NCBI GenBank assembly: GCA_029876055.1
Contig: CM056874.1
Coordinates: forward strand, 3,162,001 to 3,226,000
Direction: 5' to 3'
From: Madurella fahalii
Lineage: Eukaryota > Ascomycota > Sordariomycetes > Sordariales
DNA: 64,000 nucleotides
This document shows positions 44,212-56,443 of the stretch, in pieces. The first letter of the stretch is position 1, and each line of letters begins with the position of its first letter. The notes under the pieces are model-generated. The model ran no database searches and was not told the origin of the DNA. It saw only the letters and a program-made list of their open reading frames with translations. The translations under genes and the position numbers were made by a program.

Positions 44212-45648
44212 TGGACACTCCTGGATGACTCGGTGTATCCGACGCTGCTTTAGGGTTTTTTTTTGAGTGGGGGGGAAGGGTTTGATTCTGCTATTCCCTG
44301 GCTTTCCTCATCGAGAGGGAGGGGTAGGGAGCTACATCAGCGTGCGTTTCAACCCTTCGCGTGGTAACACAATGCTACGCTCTGAATTGTTTCTTTCCTT
44401 GGCCACTTAACCTGTTCATCCGTCTTGTTTCCAATTGGGATTGACGATACTGTCTCGTCGCGTCCTTGAACGGCACCCACCGTCATGCGCATTGGCCACT
44501 CATTCAATGATACATTCTCCTTCTTGCTTTTATTTTTCCTTCACTACCGCGATTTACCTGGCTGGGCTGGCTCGCCCTAATGACAACGGGCCACGGGTTG
44601 TTTCTCTGTCATAATAAAAATGATTGGAGGTAGGGTTGGTTGCCTGCCACAGCGTTGGTTATGGGGTCATATTGAGGCTTCACGATATAATTATGAAGGA
44701 TTATAGAGAGCTGCGTTCTCCTTTTCTTTCTTTCTTCGTTTTGTTTTCCTTTTTCTCTTCTTTTCCTTTCTTCATAAGCTTTCCATTCGAGAATGTCCGA
44801 ATCTCAGTCGGCTTATCTTGCTTACCTGACATTCCGATTACGAACAGTCATGCTTACTGGCTATGGTCTGGTTGGTTTGGATGTGGCCTCATGATTCGAT
44901 ATCGGTTGAATTGAAAACCGGAGGGGGCTTACTATGGTTGACCCCATTGCTCTGGACCCGTTACGAGTACGTAGTATGATTACGAAGAGTTCCTGATGGG
45001 ATAGGTAAGTGGGTGGGTGGGCAGTCTGTTTTGCTTTTCACACTTGGTTTCACTGTCTGTACATTCCCGGTTTGTTAAACGCGAATGTCGCGGTGATACT
45101 GTTTGATGTCCCGGCGCGTTGGCATGTGCATTCTTGGGTTGGATGAGGCTGAACCGGTTCGAAAGCGACAAGGCCGTCGAACTGTACAATTTTGCTAGCG
45201 TATGTAAGGGATCTGACAACCCGAAAGTGACGGATCACAAAAGCCTAGTTTGGATACAGCATCATTATCCATTACTAATGATATCATGATGGCCGGTGAC
45301 GGCTGATGGTGTATATGATTACATCCTGTTCCCCTCTCACGCTTTTGTTCGCCCTGCAGCCTCTTGCAAATGTTCCGACACGGCAATCTAGCATCTCCCT
45401 GCTCTGTGCATTCTCCGATGCCATCCAATTTGGTAGTCTTCTCCATAAAGCATCAATAGCATGTCCATAAAATCATAAAGCATGTCCCCAGCTTGCTCCC
45501 AGAACTCCGTGATAAACGCCGCAAATACCCGCCGTCGCCATGCATGTAAAACGCAAAGAAACACCCCCACCCACATTAATGCATCATCATCTTCTTCGTC
45601 TCACGTATATCCCTTCGCGTCGCATGAAAACCCCGTCACACACAAACC
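44212..45648. other. Intergenic region between convergent genes
   Basis: About 1.4 kb separates the stop of the Ser/Pro-rich gene from the stop of the DUF3433 gene. No coding sequence is supported. The region 44525-44775 is T-rich with repeated TTTCTT words. It should contain the two 3' untranslated regions. Confidence 0.5.
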
Positions 45649-48353
45649 CTACCACCCGACAAACCCCCTCCTCTTGATCTGACTCTTTCTTACCCTTCGC
45701 TTCTCCGTGAACAGCCTGAGCCTCCTTACCCCCAACTCGCCGCCACCGTCGGCGCCACCGGCAAGAGCACTGCTCCCTCCCATCTCCTCCCCAAAACCAA
45801 ACACCCACTTGGTCTGCATCTCGACCGCCATCCCCATCCCCGCGCCCAGCCGTCTCAACATCTCCTCCCTGCCCAAGCACCGCTTGAAGAACGCACCCCC
45901 TTCCCACTCGGTGTCATCCCTCGCATGCAGCCCCTCCCCAGCGCCGGCGACACCGACCACCAGGAACCCAATAACCTCCGCCAGGCAGGTGACCCCGTGC
46001 GGCATGCGCATCGCCTTTCGGCCGGGGAACAAGGAAACCAGGGCGACGAGGTACAGGACGAGCAGGGCCAGGAGAAAGTAGTACCCGGGCCGGTTGGGGA
46101 ACATCCTCACCTGCGCGTCTCCCGTGCTCGTGGCCCTGGTGGTCAGGGCCATGAATACCCCGCCGGCGAGGACAGGGATGAGGACGAAGAGGGTAGATAG
46201 CAGCGAGATGGCGGCGACGCGCCAGTGTCTGTTCTTGAGGGCGTGGAGGGTAACCTGCAGCGGGGCGCAGGCGGGGTAGTCGGCGAGGAGGGACTGGCCG
46301 GCGGGGGAGCCTTTGGGGTCGGAGAGGGATGCCCAGGGCTGGAGGATGCGCTGGTGCAGGTCGAGGGATTGGAAGGCGAGGAAGATAATCATGCCTAGCA
46401 AGGAGGGGACGAAGCTGTAGAGGAAATCGGCGGCCGAGAAAGCGCCGGGCTGGGGGTCGGCTTTGAGACCTGGGATGAAACCGGCGGTGATGCGGGTGGC
46501 GGGGAGGAAGGAGGCGACAAAGATGGCTAGGACGAGGATGAAAGCCGTGACGGTGAACCACAGAAGCTGGTTGTTGCGCAAGCACCAGGGGAGGTAGCGG
46601 TGTCTAGCCTGGGTAAAGAGGCTCTGACCGGGGGCTGCTTCCACATCGTGGTCCGGCGCACCACCGAACAAGCCAGTGGTCTCGGCGGCTGTGACTGTGA
46701 CACCGTCTTTCTTCTCGTCGTGTCTCTCCATCCGCTGCCCGGCGGCCAGGTCGGAAATGGGCATGAAATTCGCGTCGTCCATGGGACTGCCGAGGGCGTG
46801 CCAAAACCCGGGCCTGCCATCTTTCCACGTCCAGTAGCCCAGCCTGTCGCCGACGCGGCGGCGCAGGGCAAACCGAATTCCTTCTCTGCTTCGCGCCAGT
46901 TGCGTAGCGCGGTAGTCGTCTGCTGTGTTAGTCTCGGAAACGAGCGCGGCAATGTCAGCGAGGGATCTGGGGTCCCAGATGAGACCGGTCGTTTCCAGAG
47001 TGGCCCAGTATCTCCACACAATGACCGTCGACACCAGCAGGGCCAAGTAGAGCGCGACAAGAGTCCAGGCAACGCCTTGGACAGTCGCCCAATACCAGGT
47101 CTGATCCACCAGGATGACGGTGAAGAGTGAGCTCTGGAGCGGAATGGTGAAGTTCATCAGCCAGGTGACGAGAATTGGGACCCAGACGTTCCACGGCCCC
47201 ACCAACTGCGGCCGGAGGAAAGAGGTATACAAATCCTGAAACAGAGCGCCCTCGCGTTCTTCGCGTAACTTGGACGCTAGACGAGCAAAGGGCAGGATGC
47301 GGAACATGGTTGTAGCGAGGAACTGAGCGTAGAGCAGCATGACGGCAGCTATCAGCTGCGGAAGCATGCGGAAGACGAAGTAGCGCCCTCCGTGAATGCT
47401 CCGCCACATAACCAGGCCGTTATGAAGATGGGAATAGATGGCGCTCAGGATGAGGGCGGCAATCATCAACACGCACATGGCCATGAAGGCGAACAGGGCC
47501 GGCGCCCGCAGCGGCCATGGCCTGAAGTTGAGGGGCGGGACACCAGTGCCCCGTGCCTCGCCGACCTTCGCGAGGATCTCTTCTCTTTCGACGGGCACCC
47601 ATTCGTGAGACAGCGCGCCGCGCTGCCCGCTCTTGAGCAGGCTTTCAGCTAGCGAGTGGGCGGATTCCCGAGCGTTCGGTACGAATGGGCGCTGTGGTTG
47701 TTGAGGGCGTGATGTCGCCGGCTGGGTAACTTCTGCCGTGGGTGGGCGGACGGGCAGAGAAGCTGGGGCGGAGGTATACTGCTCTCCACGGCCGAGTTGT
47801 TGGTAGCGGTATTGTTGATAATGGGGCCCCGGAACATATGCAGGAGGGCCGGAGCTCCCACTGCTGGGCGTAGGGACGCCTGAGTAGCCCGTGTCTCGGT
47901 CGCGAGAGAGGGCTTCGATGGCGTACTGGATGAAAGGGGTATCATCGACCCCCGGCGTTATCACGCCGTCGAGCCTGGCGAGCTCGTCTCGGAACTCGGT
48001 CATCATGGCCGGGTTCTGGGAAGCCTCCCAGTCAGACGGCTGACTTTGAGGTAGGGGTGGAATATCGGGGACGCGGCGGTAAGGGCCCTCGATGATAACG
48101 GGACGCCCATACGCTCGTGCTACGGTGGGCGGACCAAAGATGCCGTCTGGGACGTACAGGTCCGAAGGTGTTGGAGACTGGGAAAGTGAGGCGTTTGGAA
48201 GGGCGCTCGGGAGGAGGTGCCTCGATTGCGAATGGGGTCCTAAAAAAAAAAAAAGTGGCCGTGAGCAAGGCGGCGCAGTCAATTGGCGCAGGGCAGCCGA
48301 CTCTACGTACTGGACTGCTCCACAGGATCGAGGTCCGGGTTGTGGAAGTTCAT
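45649..48353 (-). CDS. DUF3433-family multi-pass membrane protein, two exons
   Basis: Exon 1 is 48311-48353 (MNFHNPDLDPVEQS) and exon 2 is 45649-48239. The 71-base intron has a GTACGT donor and ends in T13 followed by AG, and splicing gives 877 residues. The first 290 residues are Pro/Ser/Gln-rich and hydrophilic. They lead into PPLNFRPWPLRAPALFAFM, the start of the membrane region and a typical DUF3433 boundary. About nine hydrophobic segments follow in two groups separated by a hydrophilic stretch (about 480-590) containing GLIWDPRSLADIAAL. The repeat-like pairing of the two halves is characteristic of the family. Its function is unknown. Databases sometimes carry a misleading purine-biosynthesis name for such proteins, with no support from sequence. 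Location is probably the plasma membrane or endomembranes. Confidence 0.87.
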
Positions 48354-50147
48354 GCTTATCAGGCAAACGGCAGACACGGGCAACCACCAACAGGAACCTT
48401 GGCTAATTGTCCATACGGAACACGCGACAGACAGAACGATGATGTATTAATGATGCAGGAGGACAAAGATACATCATGCGGGATGTGAGGAGAGTGAAAT
48501 ATGGTTGGAAAGCTGGCGGCCTGGCGCCGGTAACCATTAAGAGAGGTTGGGCCGTGATGGAGAGAATTGGTGGTTGGGCGACCAGCCACCGGTTTTCGAC
48601 CCCGGACACTGGGGTGCCGGCCACAACGGCTCCGGGAATGGGCACAAAGCTAGGCTCACCGTTGCAGAAGTGCGGTGCACCCTGGCTCACCTGTTGCTAG
48701 CTGCAGATGCAGGGACATCTGAGCTGCTGCTCTGTTCATGGCCGATTGGACCCATTTGGAGGAAAATGATAGAGGGGTTCGCAGAAGAAGGTTGGATGCC
48801 GGGCAAGTTGCCCGCCAATTGCCCGCCAATTGCCTACGGCCAAGCACCGAAGCTCGAGCCACCTAGAGCAGAGCCCGGGGCCCACACCCCTGCCACACAC
48901 CCGTCGTGCAACGTAACCCGCTGTCATTGGCGCCGATGGTCTCTTCACAGGGCTGAACCTTAATCATCTGCAGGTCCAAAATGGGGAGCCGTGATCATAC
49001 GTGGATCCGATAATTCCGATTCGATTTGACTCTCAGCTGCTGGTATTGCTGGCAAATACGATGGGTTTATCTTATTTCATTTTATTTTATTGTATTTTTT
49101 TTTCTCCCCGCCATTCGATCGAAGAGCGAGAAGCCGCATTTGCCATGTTCCTGGGCAATTCGTAGTCATATTATGGTCATGGCGTCTTGGATGTTCGGTC
49201 CGTAGTCAAGGGAGCGACTATTCTGAGTTCCCCGAAACAGCCTCCTGTCCCAGAGATCTGGTTCCTACCCACTTGGTCAGATTAGCCATCGGGGTTGTGC
49301 CCCGCCGAGGGCTTCGGACTGTGGCTGGCCAGCCGAGCATGACCGTCTGCCGTCAACTTCAGTCTGGCTCCTTGCCCGTCTTCGGCCCATGACACATAAC
49401 CGGGTGGATGCCAAGGCGGCCACGACGACTTATGTGTGTATCATTGTGGGCTCCTGATGTGGAATCCCCGGTTTCAAACCCCGGTACACGTCGCCCCGTT
49501 CCTACGCGTCCATTGTTCTGAGCGACGAAACGGCCCGCAACTGCTCGCATGCCCGCGCCTCTCCGGACCATCTGCCGGCCGCTGTACTGTCCACCTGTCA
49601 GAACCTTAATTATCCCACCAACAAAATAGAGGCCCGTTCATTCACATGCTACGCGGGCACGGGAGGCAAATACAGTAACCTGGAACAGAACCACTTGGAG
49701 GAGACGGCACTTTGATGATTTTCGTTCAGTGCTTACTTCCACATGACTACACGAGCAACACCTTGCTACCGGCAGTTCATCCATTGTAAAATTAAGTCGA
49801 ACGCTGATTATCAAACTGCGCCTCAAGTCTCTCTAGGCTGTCTTCCTCGACCCCATATCAATACCCAAATGGTATCGCAGCCCTGACACTCCGGCACAGC
49901 CCGGGTCGGGAAACAATGTAAGGAAAAAGTGATGAGAAAAAAGGAGCAACGTAAAGCCGGAGAAAACGCAAAGCATTAAACCCTACAAATCCGCGAGGAG
50001 ACCGTCTCTACCCTAAAAGCTCGTTTGATAGGTCATCCATCGTTTTCGAATTTCCGCGTCCCCGTCTCTCTGGGCACTCGGCAGCTCGCTTATCCTCCCA
50101 ACCCCGCCGGGACAGCGATATCGACAATGACACACCTAACCAGCCCT
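48354..50147. other. Intergenic region
   Basis: About 1.8 kb between the DUF3433 gene start and the choline-kinase stop. No supported gene. A short T-rich stretch occurs at 49075-49105 (TTTTATTTTATTG...TTTTTTTTT). The left part is the presumed promoter of the DUF3433 gene, and the right end is 3' untranslated region of the kinase. Confidence 0.45.
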
Positions 50148-52677
50148 TTAGTACCCCACAATCTTGAGTCTCCCCTTGACCTCCTCCCCAAGCTCCTCCG
50201 CCTTGACCAACCCCAACGACACGCAATCTCCCAAGAAGAAGTACGCTCGTTCCTGCGCATAACTGAGATAATCGAACTCCTCCTCCGCCTCCGCCTCCGC
50301 CTCAGGCTCAGATTCCGGTTCAACTTCATTCCCCTCCTTCGCCCCGTTCCGGCCACCCTCCTGGTGGTCCTGCATACCCGTCACCTTAGCCTGCACCACC
50401 CCCCACGCAACCCACTGCGCGCTGTTCGCCGTCCGCCACAGTCTCGTCTCCTCCAGCAGCGCCGCGACCCTCCGCTCCGCCTCCTCCTCCCTCTTCCTCT
50501 CCTCCTCCTTCCAACCCCCTGCGGGCACCCGCGCGTCGAGCATAAACTCGACGATGGAGCTCGTCGAGGGGGTCGTATGCAGCGCGCCAGGCGTACCGGC
50601 GCCGCTGGTGCTTGGAGTAGTCGGCGTCGGGCTTGAGGAAGAGTCGACGTACGGAAACTGTGGCCTATGGTCGACATAGGCTTTGATGAATCGCCTCTGC
50701 TGGTCAGGGGTGGGGTAGCGGGTGACGTCGCACGCGTAGGGGCGGACCGGGTCGTGGTAGTTGTAAGTCCATTCCGTAAAATGGTTTGCAAATTCGAGCC
50801 CGGGCACGTTGGCGGCGGCGTATTCAAAGTCGATCACGACGAGTTGTTTGTGCTCGTTTGCCGGCTGGAGGAGGGGGGATTTTTGGTCGTCGGGTCGGAC
50901 GCGGAGGATGTTGCCGTATTGTGTCTGCCGGGGTTGATACCCCCGGGTGAGTTTACCGCTCCTAATAATAAGGGAGGGAGACGGGGCTTACATCATTGTG
51001 GGCAAAGACTAGCCTGTCCCGGATCTTCTTGGGGTCGCCGCCGTAGTAGTTCAATACAAACTTGCGGTATCTCTCTACTAGCGCCTTGAAGACTGGCCAT
51101 TCGACGCCGCAGACAAAGCCGCGTGATTTCCACCCGCTGCCCGGGTTCCCAGACTTGGACAGAATCTGCTTGTCGAGGAACGTGACTGTCTTCTCGACCT
51201 GGTTCAGCCACTTGTCCCAATTCTTCCATACCCCTGGTCCCTGGTCCTTCTCGTCTTTGAGAAGCTCGACGCCCTCGTGGAGCTCTCGCATGCGCTTGGC
51301 GATCTGCTTGGACGTCTCCGGTTCCCGCATGCTAGACGGGGTCAGGGCGGTAGCATTCAGATACTGTTCGAATCTGCCATTTAGGAATGTCCCCAGCAGC
51401 CGAGGACCAATCTTCTTCCTCGCAAGCCGCCTCAGCACGCCCAGCTCGTTTTCTCTGTCGATCAAATGCTCCACTTGTGGCCCGTACACCCTCAGCAGCA
51501 CCTGGGCCGGCTGCTTCTTACCTTCCTGCCGGGGCAGCACCGACTCGGAGGGTGGCGAAACAACATAGACGGCGTTGGTCAACGCCCCACTAAGGCGTTC
51601 GACCGAGATACTTTCACCGCTATCGAGCGGAACTTGCCGCCACCCTTTGAGTCTTAGGGTATGCGCTAAGCGGATAATCTCGTTTTTGAACGATACCCAT
51701 GCCTGCTTCTCTTTCTCTTCCTTGCGGCTTGAGATGGAGGCTGCGTCGTCACCGCCAGCCTTACCCCCGCTGTAACCCAGCGTCTTTGAGTTGTCTAAGA
51801 ACGCATCACAGCTGGGGACCACGACATCGCCGTCAAAAAACTCGGTGTCTGATGAAGCAGCCCGGCTGAGGTTCCGGCTTGACCTTCTCCGGTGCCTACG
51901 CCCCAGGCGCGGGCCGAAATGCGGGATCGAATTGAGGCCCAACACGGCCATGCTATCATCCAGAATCCTTTGCAGCCGATCCAGGGATACCTCGCTCGAA
52001 TCCGAGTCGATGGAGTCTGCCCGTGGCCTGCCGGGTGCTGGAAGTGTCAACGCGATATGCTTGGAAGGGGACCTACGCCGGACCGAGTGCGGTAAGGATT
52101 TCTTATACTCTCTCTTGGCCTTTTCTCTCTCGAGCCATTCGGCGACCTGGGCCAAGAGTCTCTCGCTGACACGGTCCACCTTGTGACGATGGTGAGGGTG
52201 GGGATTCTGAATTTCCTCGACAGAGGCTGATGAGGAGGCGCCGCCCATCGGATCAGCACCACCGTCCGTGCTCATCTGGCTGAGGGTGGAGGACCTGGAC
52301 GGGGTGCTCGACAAAGGAGGCCGTCCGCTGAGTCTTTTGGCAACACCCGCAGGGAACTGCTTCTTTACCTGCACCTCGTCGACGGATGACGGCTCGGGTT
52401 CGGCGATTTGCACAGCTGGGGGCAAGTTAGCAAAGTGGTGCGGCGCGGCGGGAAGACAAAAGTAAACCGACCAGCCGCTTGGCAGACGATGAGTGCGCCC
52501 AAGGTAAATCGCATTGTCGCACCAGCTTTCGCGGGAGAGCTACAATGATGAAACACCAAGTGGCTTTGACCTACCTTTGACAGAGGCGGTAGATGGCGGG
52601 GTCCTATCGCTATCACCATCGCCCTTGAGCGCAGAGCGCCGCGGCTGGGCTGAACTACCGGGGGACGGCGCAGACAT
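50148..52677 (-). CDS. Choline/ethanolamine kinase with long N-terminal extension, three exons
   Basis: Exons on the minus strand are 52575-52677, 50992-52415 and 50148-50924, giving 767 residues. The 159-base first intron and 67-base second intron have GT/AG ends and fit in phase. Residues 1-250 are Ser/Arg/Pro-rich and probably disordered. The kinase domain begins near FKNEIIRLAHTLRLKGW and contains SGALTNAVYVV (nucleotide-binding loop), LLRVYG, and the Brenner-type motif FAHNDTQYGNIL with Asp509, formed across the splice. The metal-binding DFEYA motif (Asp541) follows. The signature GLEFANHFTEW follows as expected for choline kinases. The enzyme would phosphorylate choline and/or ethanolamine in the CDP-choline pathway. 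Unusual are inserted Ser/Thr-rich and acidic Glu/Ala/Pro stretches near the C-terminus (EVEPESEPEAEAEAEEE). Head to tail with Sco1. Confidence 0.93.
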
Positions 52678-53504
52678 GGTGGCGTCACGAGCATGCGACC
52701 CCTAGAAACGATACGTGGGAGGTTTACTGTCTTTCGATGGCATCTGGGGAACGCGCGGAGACAGATAAACCCAGACAACGTTGGGCCGGGGGTTGGGAGC
52801 GCAAAAGGTCTGTTGCGCTCCGCTGAATTCCCTTGGTCTCGCTGTGTGTGCGCGTGATTTGCGGTTCCACAGAGATAGAGAGATAGGGCCTCTAAAATGT
52901 AGCTCCGTGTTGGCACGATACCTTGTAAGTGTGGCCGTCTGACCGTCTGGCACTGAACAAGGCTCACACGTGAATATAACTCGGGAGCAAAAGAGAACTC
53001 GACGCTTCACCTCAACGCGGCAGGTTCCTGTGTGTAGTAGAGGAGAGCAATTGTGATAAAAATCTTGGGTCTGGAACCGACCCAAGTGTCGCATCAGGGC
53101 CCGCTCGCCCCACCGAAACACGGAATGGCCCGTGCCCACCATGACGTAGCTGGCTAACCCTCTGCAAGGCCGCTTATTTGGATGATGTTGTTTTTCCACG
53201 CCAGCGACCCGAGAACCTGGATAGATCACCGGATCTGGTGCCGAGGCTGCGAGGCGAACTGCCGGCCCATCTTCTCGCACCGGCATGCTGATGCCTTACC
53301 GGCGCTAAGACCCTGGTGGCCTTGGTGTAAATGCAAACATTGACATTGGTGGCCCAAACCAAACCTCCATCAACTGCATCCACAATGATGATTGGCCCGC
53401 TCGACATAATAGCCAAACAAGCGGAGATGGTCTGGTATAATACTCATACAATAGAGAGACACATGAGCCTACAATTCGCATCCCTTTCTGGCAGCATGCT
53501 TTCG
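52678..53504. other. Intergenic region upstream of the choline kinase
   Basis: About 830 bases between the kinase start and the Sco1 stop. Short open frames here show no recognisable content. It should contain the kinase promoter and the Sco1 3' untranslated region. Confidence 0.5.
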
Positions 53505-54498
53505 TCAACTGGTCTTCAGCGTCCCCTTCCAATCCTTCATATGGTCAAGAATGACCTTGGCAGCCTGGTCGGGTGAGTGCTGCCTCCCCAGAGCCTCAAC
53601 GAAGTCTCCGTCAGGATCCATGAGATAGAAGTAAATGCTGTGGTCCACCAAGTAGTCCTGGCCCGGCTTTACCTCGGTTGGTGTGCTGAAGTAGACGCGG
53701 TAAGCCTTGCACATGGCCTTGATCTGCTCGTAGGTGCCTGTCAGGCCAATGAACTTGGGATGGAACTCGGCCAGATACTCCTTCAACACATTCGGGGGAT
53801 CGCGGGCCGGGTCGCAGGTGACAAAGACGGGCTTCAGTGCGCCGGGGCGCTGTTCCTCGACCAGATCGAACATCCTCGCCATCTTGTCTAGCTCCTCGGG
53901 GCAAATGTCGGGGCAGTGGGTAAAGCCGAAGTAGACCTGGCCCGCCAAAGTCAGCGCCGCCCGTTTGTTGCACTAATTAGGTCGCATGACGAGCACCCAC
54001 CAGAGAATACCGCCCCTTGAGATCTTGGTCCGTCATCTTATTGCCGTCCTGATCGATCAGCTCAAATGGGCCGCCCACCTTGGGTCTGCCGACGCCCTTG
54101 GTCGAGTCGGCTATCCTCTTGCGCTGCATCCGCTCTTTTTCGCTTTCAAAGTACCATACCAAGCCGCACCCGGTGAGGACAAAGAGAAGGCCAGCCTTCC
54201 AGGAAAAGGGCTATCGCAACATCTCGAGTTAGCCATTGATTAAGCCGCTAACGCAACAGAACAATCACGCGCATACTCCTGAACGGTACCGGCTCTTCGC
54301 CTCCTCCACTGTCTTGAACTTGAATCGCCGCTGTACCAATGGCTGGTAGGGTTGTGACTGGAGTTTTGCGGGGCTCGGCGCAGTCGGTCTTTTGGTCTGT
54401 GCGGTGCGCGACGTCGACATCAATCGCAGACATTGTCGCGGCGCGGCCCTCGGTAGGGCGTTGACGGCGGCGCGGGCCGCTACTGCTGGTTGGGGCAT
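53505..54498 (-). CDS. sco1: Sco1-type copper chaperone for cytochrome c oxidase assembly, three exons
   Basis: Exons on the minus strand are 54277-54498, 54001-54210 and 53505-53936. All are phase 0 with GT/AG ends and encode 287 residues. The first 70 residues are basic and hydroxylated, a mitochondrial presequence. One membrane helix follows (PFSWKAGLLFVLTGCGLVWY, 75-94), anchoring the protein in the inner membrane. The thioredoxin-fold domain has GGPFELIDQDGN, then the copper-binding CPDIC (Cys152, Cys156) in THCPDICPEELDKM, the TCDPARD loop, and the third ligand His243 in LVDHS. These are the hallmarks of Sco proteins, which deliver copper to the CuA site of Cox2. A second in-frame ATG upstream (54624) exists, but 54498 gives a better presequence start. 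It is divergent from the PHD-finger gene, with about 370 bases between. Confidence 0.95.
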
Positions 54499-54865
54499 CC
54501 TGTCGGTGGTTGGAGACGGGAGTAGTTGGGAAATGTTCCGGGGGAGCTTCGGAAGCTCCAGAAGATAAAATCTCCTGATTGCCGGGTACCTAGGCTTATC
54601 TATCAATGCGCCGCTTAAGTGCATAGATTCTTGGTGAGCTTAGCCGCCGAGGTTATGCATATAGCACACTATTATGTATGCTTCTATTCAACTCAATTGT
54701 AACTTCACTCATTCACGTCTTGCGCCGTCTCTCATGAATCCAACGCGACGGAACGCCAGAACAAGGACTGCGTGTGTACCTCTACTGACCGCGCTAGCGG
54801 CCTGAACCTTCCATGTGCTCTAGGACACCTGCAGTAGTATTGTTGCCGGCCTCAGTTTCACATGG
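54499..54865. promoter_or_regulatory. Short divergent promoter region between Sco1 and PHD-finger genes
   Basis: Only 367 bases separate the two divergent start codons, so both promoters must lie here and may share elements. No TATA box stands out. The middle is relatively A/T-rich (about 54650-54710). Confidence 0.5.
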
Positions 54866-56443
54866 ATGATGGCCTTTTCAACGTCCTTTTTCGCGCCCGA
54901 CCTGGCAGCCGCAACAGGCGGCAGCCAACCGCAGCAAGAGGCCGAAATTGTCGAAAAAGAAACTCCAACAGCCATGGAGGGAGGAATCCGCAACACACCC
55001 TCGGCTGAGGACGGTCCAAACTCTGAATTACCGCTCCCAGAAATAAGCCAACCAGCACCCCCGCCGAGCAGCGACCCTGTCATCAGCCAGTCAACAGGCG
55101 ACGACGGCAACGCCATGGGGAATACCACCAAGACCGCCGCCAAGAAAAAGAAGGGCACAGCATCCGTCATCAAGCCCCCTCCGAAGCGTGCTCGTCCCGG
55201 CCAGGGTGCTACCGGGGCAGCGAAGAAGGCCAAGGGTGGCGGAAGCAAGAGGTCCAAGGCGAATGCCTCCTCGAAACAGACCACCGGCAGTGATGCCGGT
55301 GCGGCAGACGGCAACGGAGACGGCGACTCCAGCGAGTCCGATAACGGTCCCTACTGTCTTTGCCGAGGGCCAGACGACCACCGATTCATGATCGCGTGCG
55401 ACCGGTGCGAGGACTGGTTCCACGGCGAGTGCATCGGCATGGACAAGCACACGGGCGAGAACCTGGTGCAAAAGTACATTTGCCCGAACTGCACCGACGG
55501 CGGACGGTACGCGACACGCTACAAGAAGATGTGCTCCCTCGCGGGCTGCAGCAACCCAGCGCGCATCTACGACGCCGCTCGGCCCAGCATCTTCTGCTCC
55601 TTGGAGCACTGCCAAGCCTGGTGGGAGCAGCTCATCGCGACATTGCCCCGGTCTAAGGACCCCTCCGCCGGCAGCAGCGCCGACAATCTCACCCAAGAGG
55701 AATTCATGGGCCTGTTGGACGCTTCTCCTTCCGCTTCCCAGTCACCAGAGGTCCCCCCTTGGAAACTAGGCCAAACCCCCTTCTCGACGCCCCCAAACTT
55801 CTGGGACCTGCCCACCTCGCACCAATCCGCCCTCACCCCGGAGGAACGCCACCTCCTCTCCCAATCCGCCACCCACCGCTACCAGCTGGGCGAGGAAATC
55901 GTCCTCTGCAAAAAGATGCTCCAGCTCATCGACATGGCCCTCAAGCGGCGCGAGGCCGCCATCGCCGCGGGGCGCGGCACAGCCAAGGACCTCTGCGGCT
56001 ACGACTTCCGCCTCGACACGGTCGGCACGACCCACCAGTTCGCGCTCTTCATCCAGTCCCCGCGCGGCGAAGCCATCTTCAAAGCCGGCCGGCTCGACCC
56101 GCCCGGGCCTCCGCCGCCACTACCATCGTCGCCATCATCTCGGGATAATCCGATGATCAATGGCACTGCCGGCGCCGAGGAAGGCGGGGACGACCCCCTC
56201 ACGGCGGGCATGTGCGCCAAGAAGAAGTGCAAGCCGCACAACGGGTGGAGCGCCATCCTGACCAAGACCGTCAAGCACGACATGAAGGAACTGGCGGCGC
56301 AGGCCAAGGAGAAGCTGGACGCGGAGCAGCGCATCCGGGACGGCGCGGCGGTGCGGTTCAGGAGGAAGATGAAGGAGCGGAACGGAGTGGTTGTTTATGG
56401 AGAAGGCACGGGCCCGGAGGAAATGGATCTTGACGGTGCTTAG
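54866..56443 (+). CDS. spp1: PHD-finger protein of Spp1/CFP1 type (Set1 COMPASS subunit)
   Basis: A single exon encodes 525 residues. After an acidic, Pro-rich leader comes a Lys-rich region (KKKKGTASVIKPPPKRARPG, probable nuclear localisation signal). A PHD finger follows at about 164-213: YCLCRGPDDHRFMIACDRCE, then WFHGECIG and YICPNCTDGG, with the Cys4-His-Cys3 ligand pattern complete. A second Cys-rich element follows (MCSLAGCSNPAR ... IFCSLEHCQAWWEQL), as in Spp1/CFP1-type proteins. The C-terminal part contains helical segments and a CAKKKCKPHNGW motif with a charged end. By family knowledge the PHD finger reads H3K4 methylation and the protein is part of the Set1/COMPASS methyltransferase in the nucleus. 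The ATG is doubled (MM) at 54866/54869. The downstream gene converges on it. Confidence 0.87.
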   Translation: MMAFSTSFFAPDLAAATGGSQPQQEAEIVEKETPTAMEGGIRNTPSAEDGPNSELPLPEISQPAPPPSSDPVISQSTGDDGNAMGNTTKTAAKKKKGTASVIKPPPKRARPGQGATGAAKKAKGGGSKRSKANASSKQTTGSDAGAADGNGDGDSSESDNGPYCLCRGPDDHRFMIACDRCEDWFHGECIGMDKHTGENLVQKYICPNCTDGGRYATRYKKMCSLAGCSNPARIYDAARPSIFCSLEHCQAWWEQLIATLPRSKDPSAGSSADNLTQEEFMGLLDASPSASQSPEVPPWKLGQTPFSTPPNFWDLPTSHQSALTPEERHLLSQSATHRYQLGEEIVLCKKMLQLIDMALKRREAAIAAGRGTAKDLCGYDFRLDTVGTTHQFALFIQSPRGEAIFKAGRLDPPGPPPPLPSSPSSRDNPMINGTAGAEEGGDDPLTAGMCAKKKCKPHNGWSAILTKTVKHDMKELAAQAKEKLDAEQRIRDGAAVRFRRKMKERNGVVVYGEGTGPEEMDLDGA

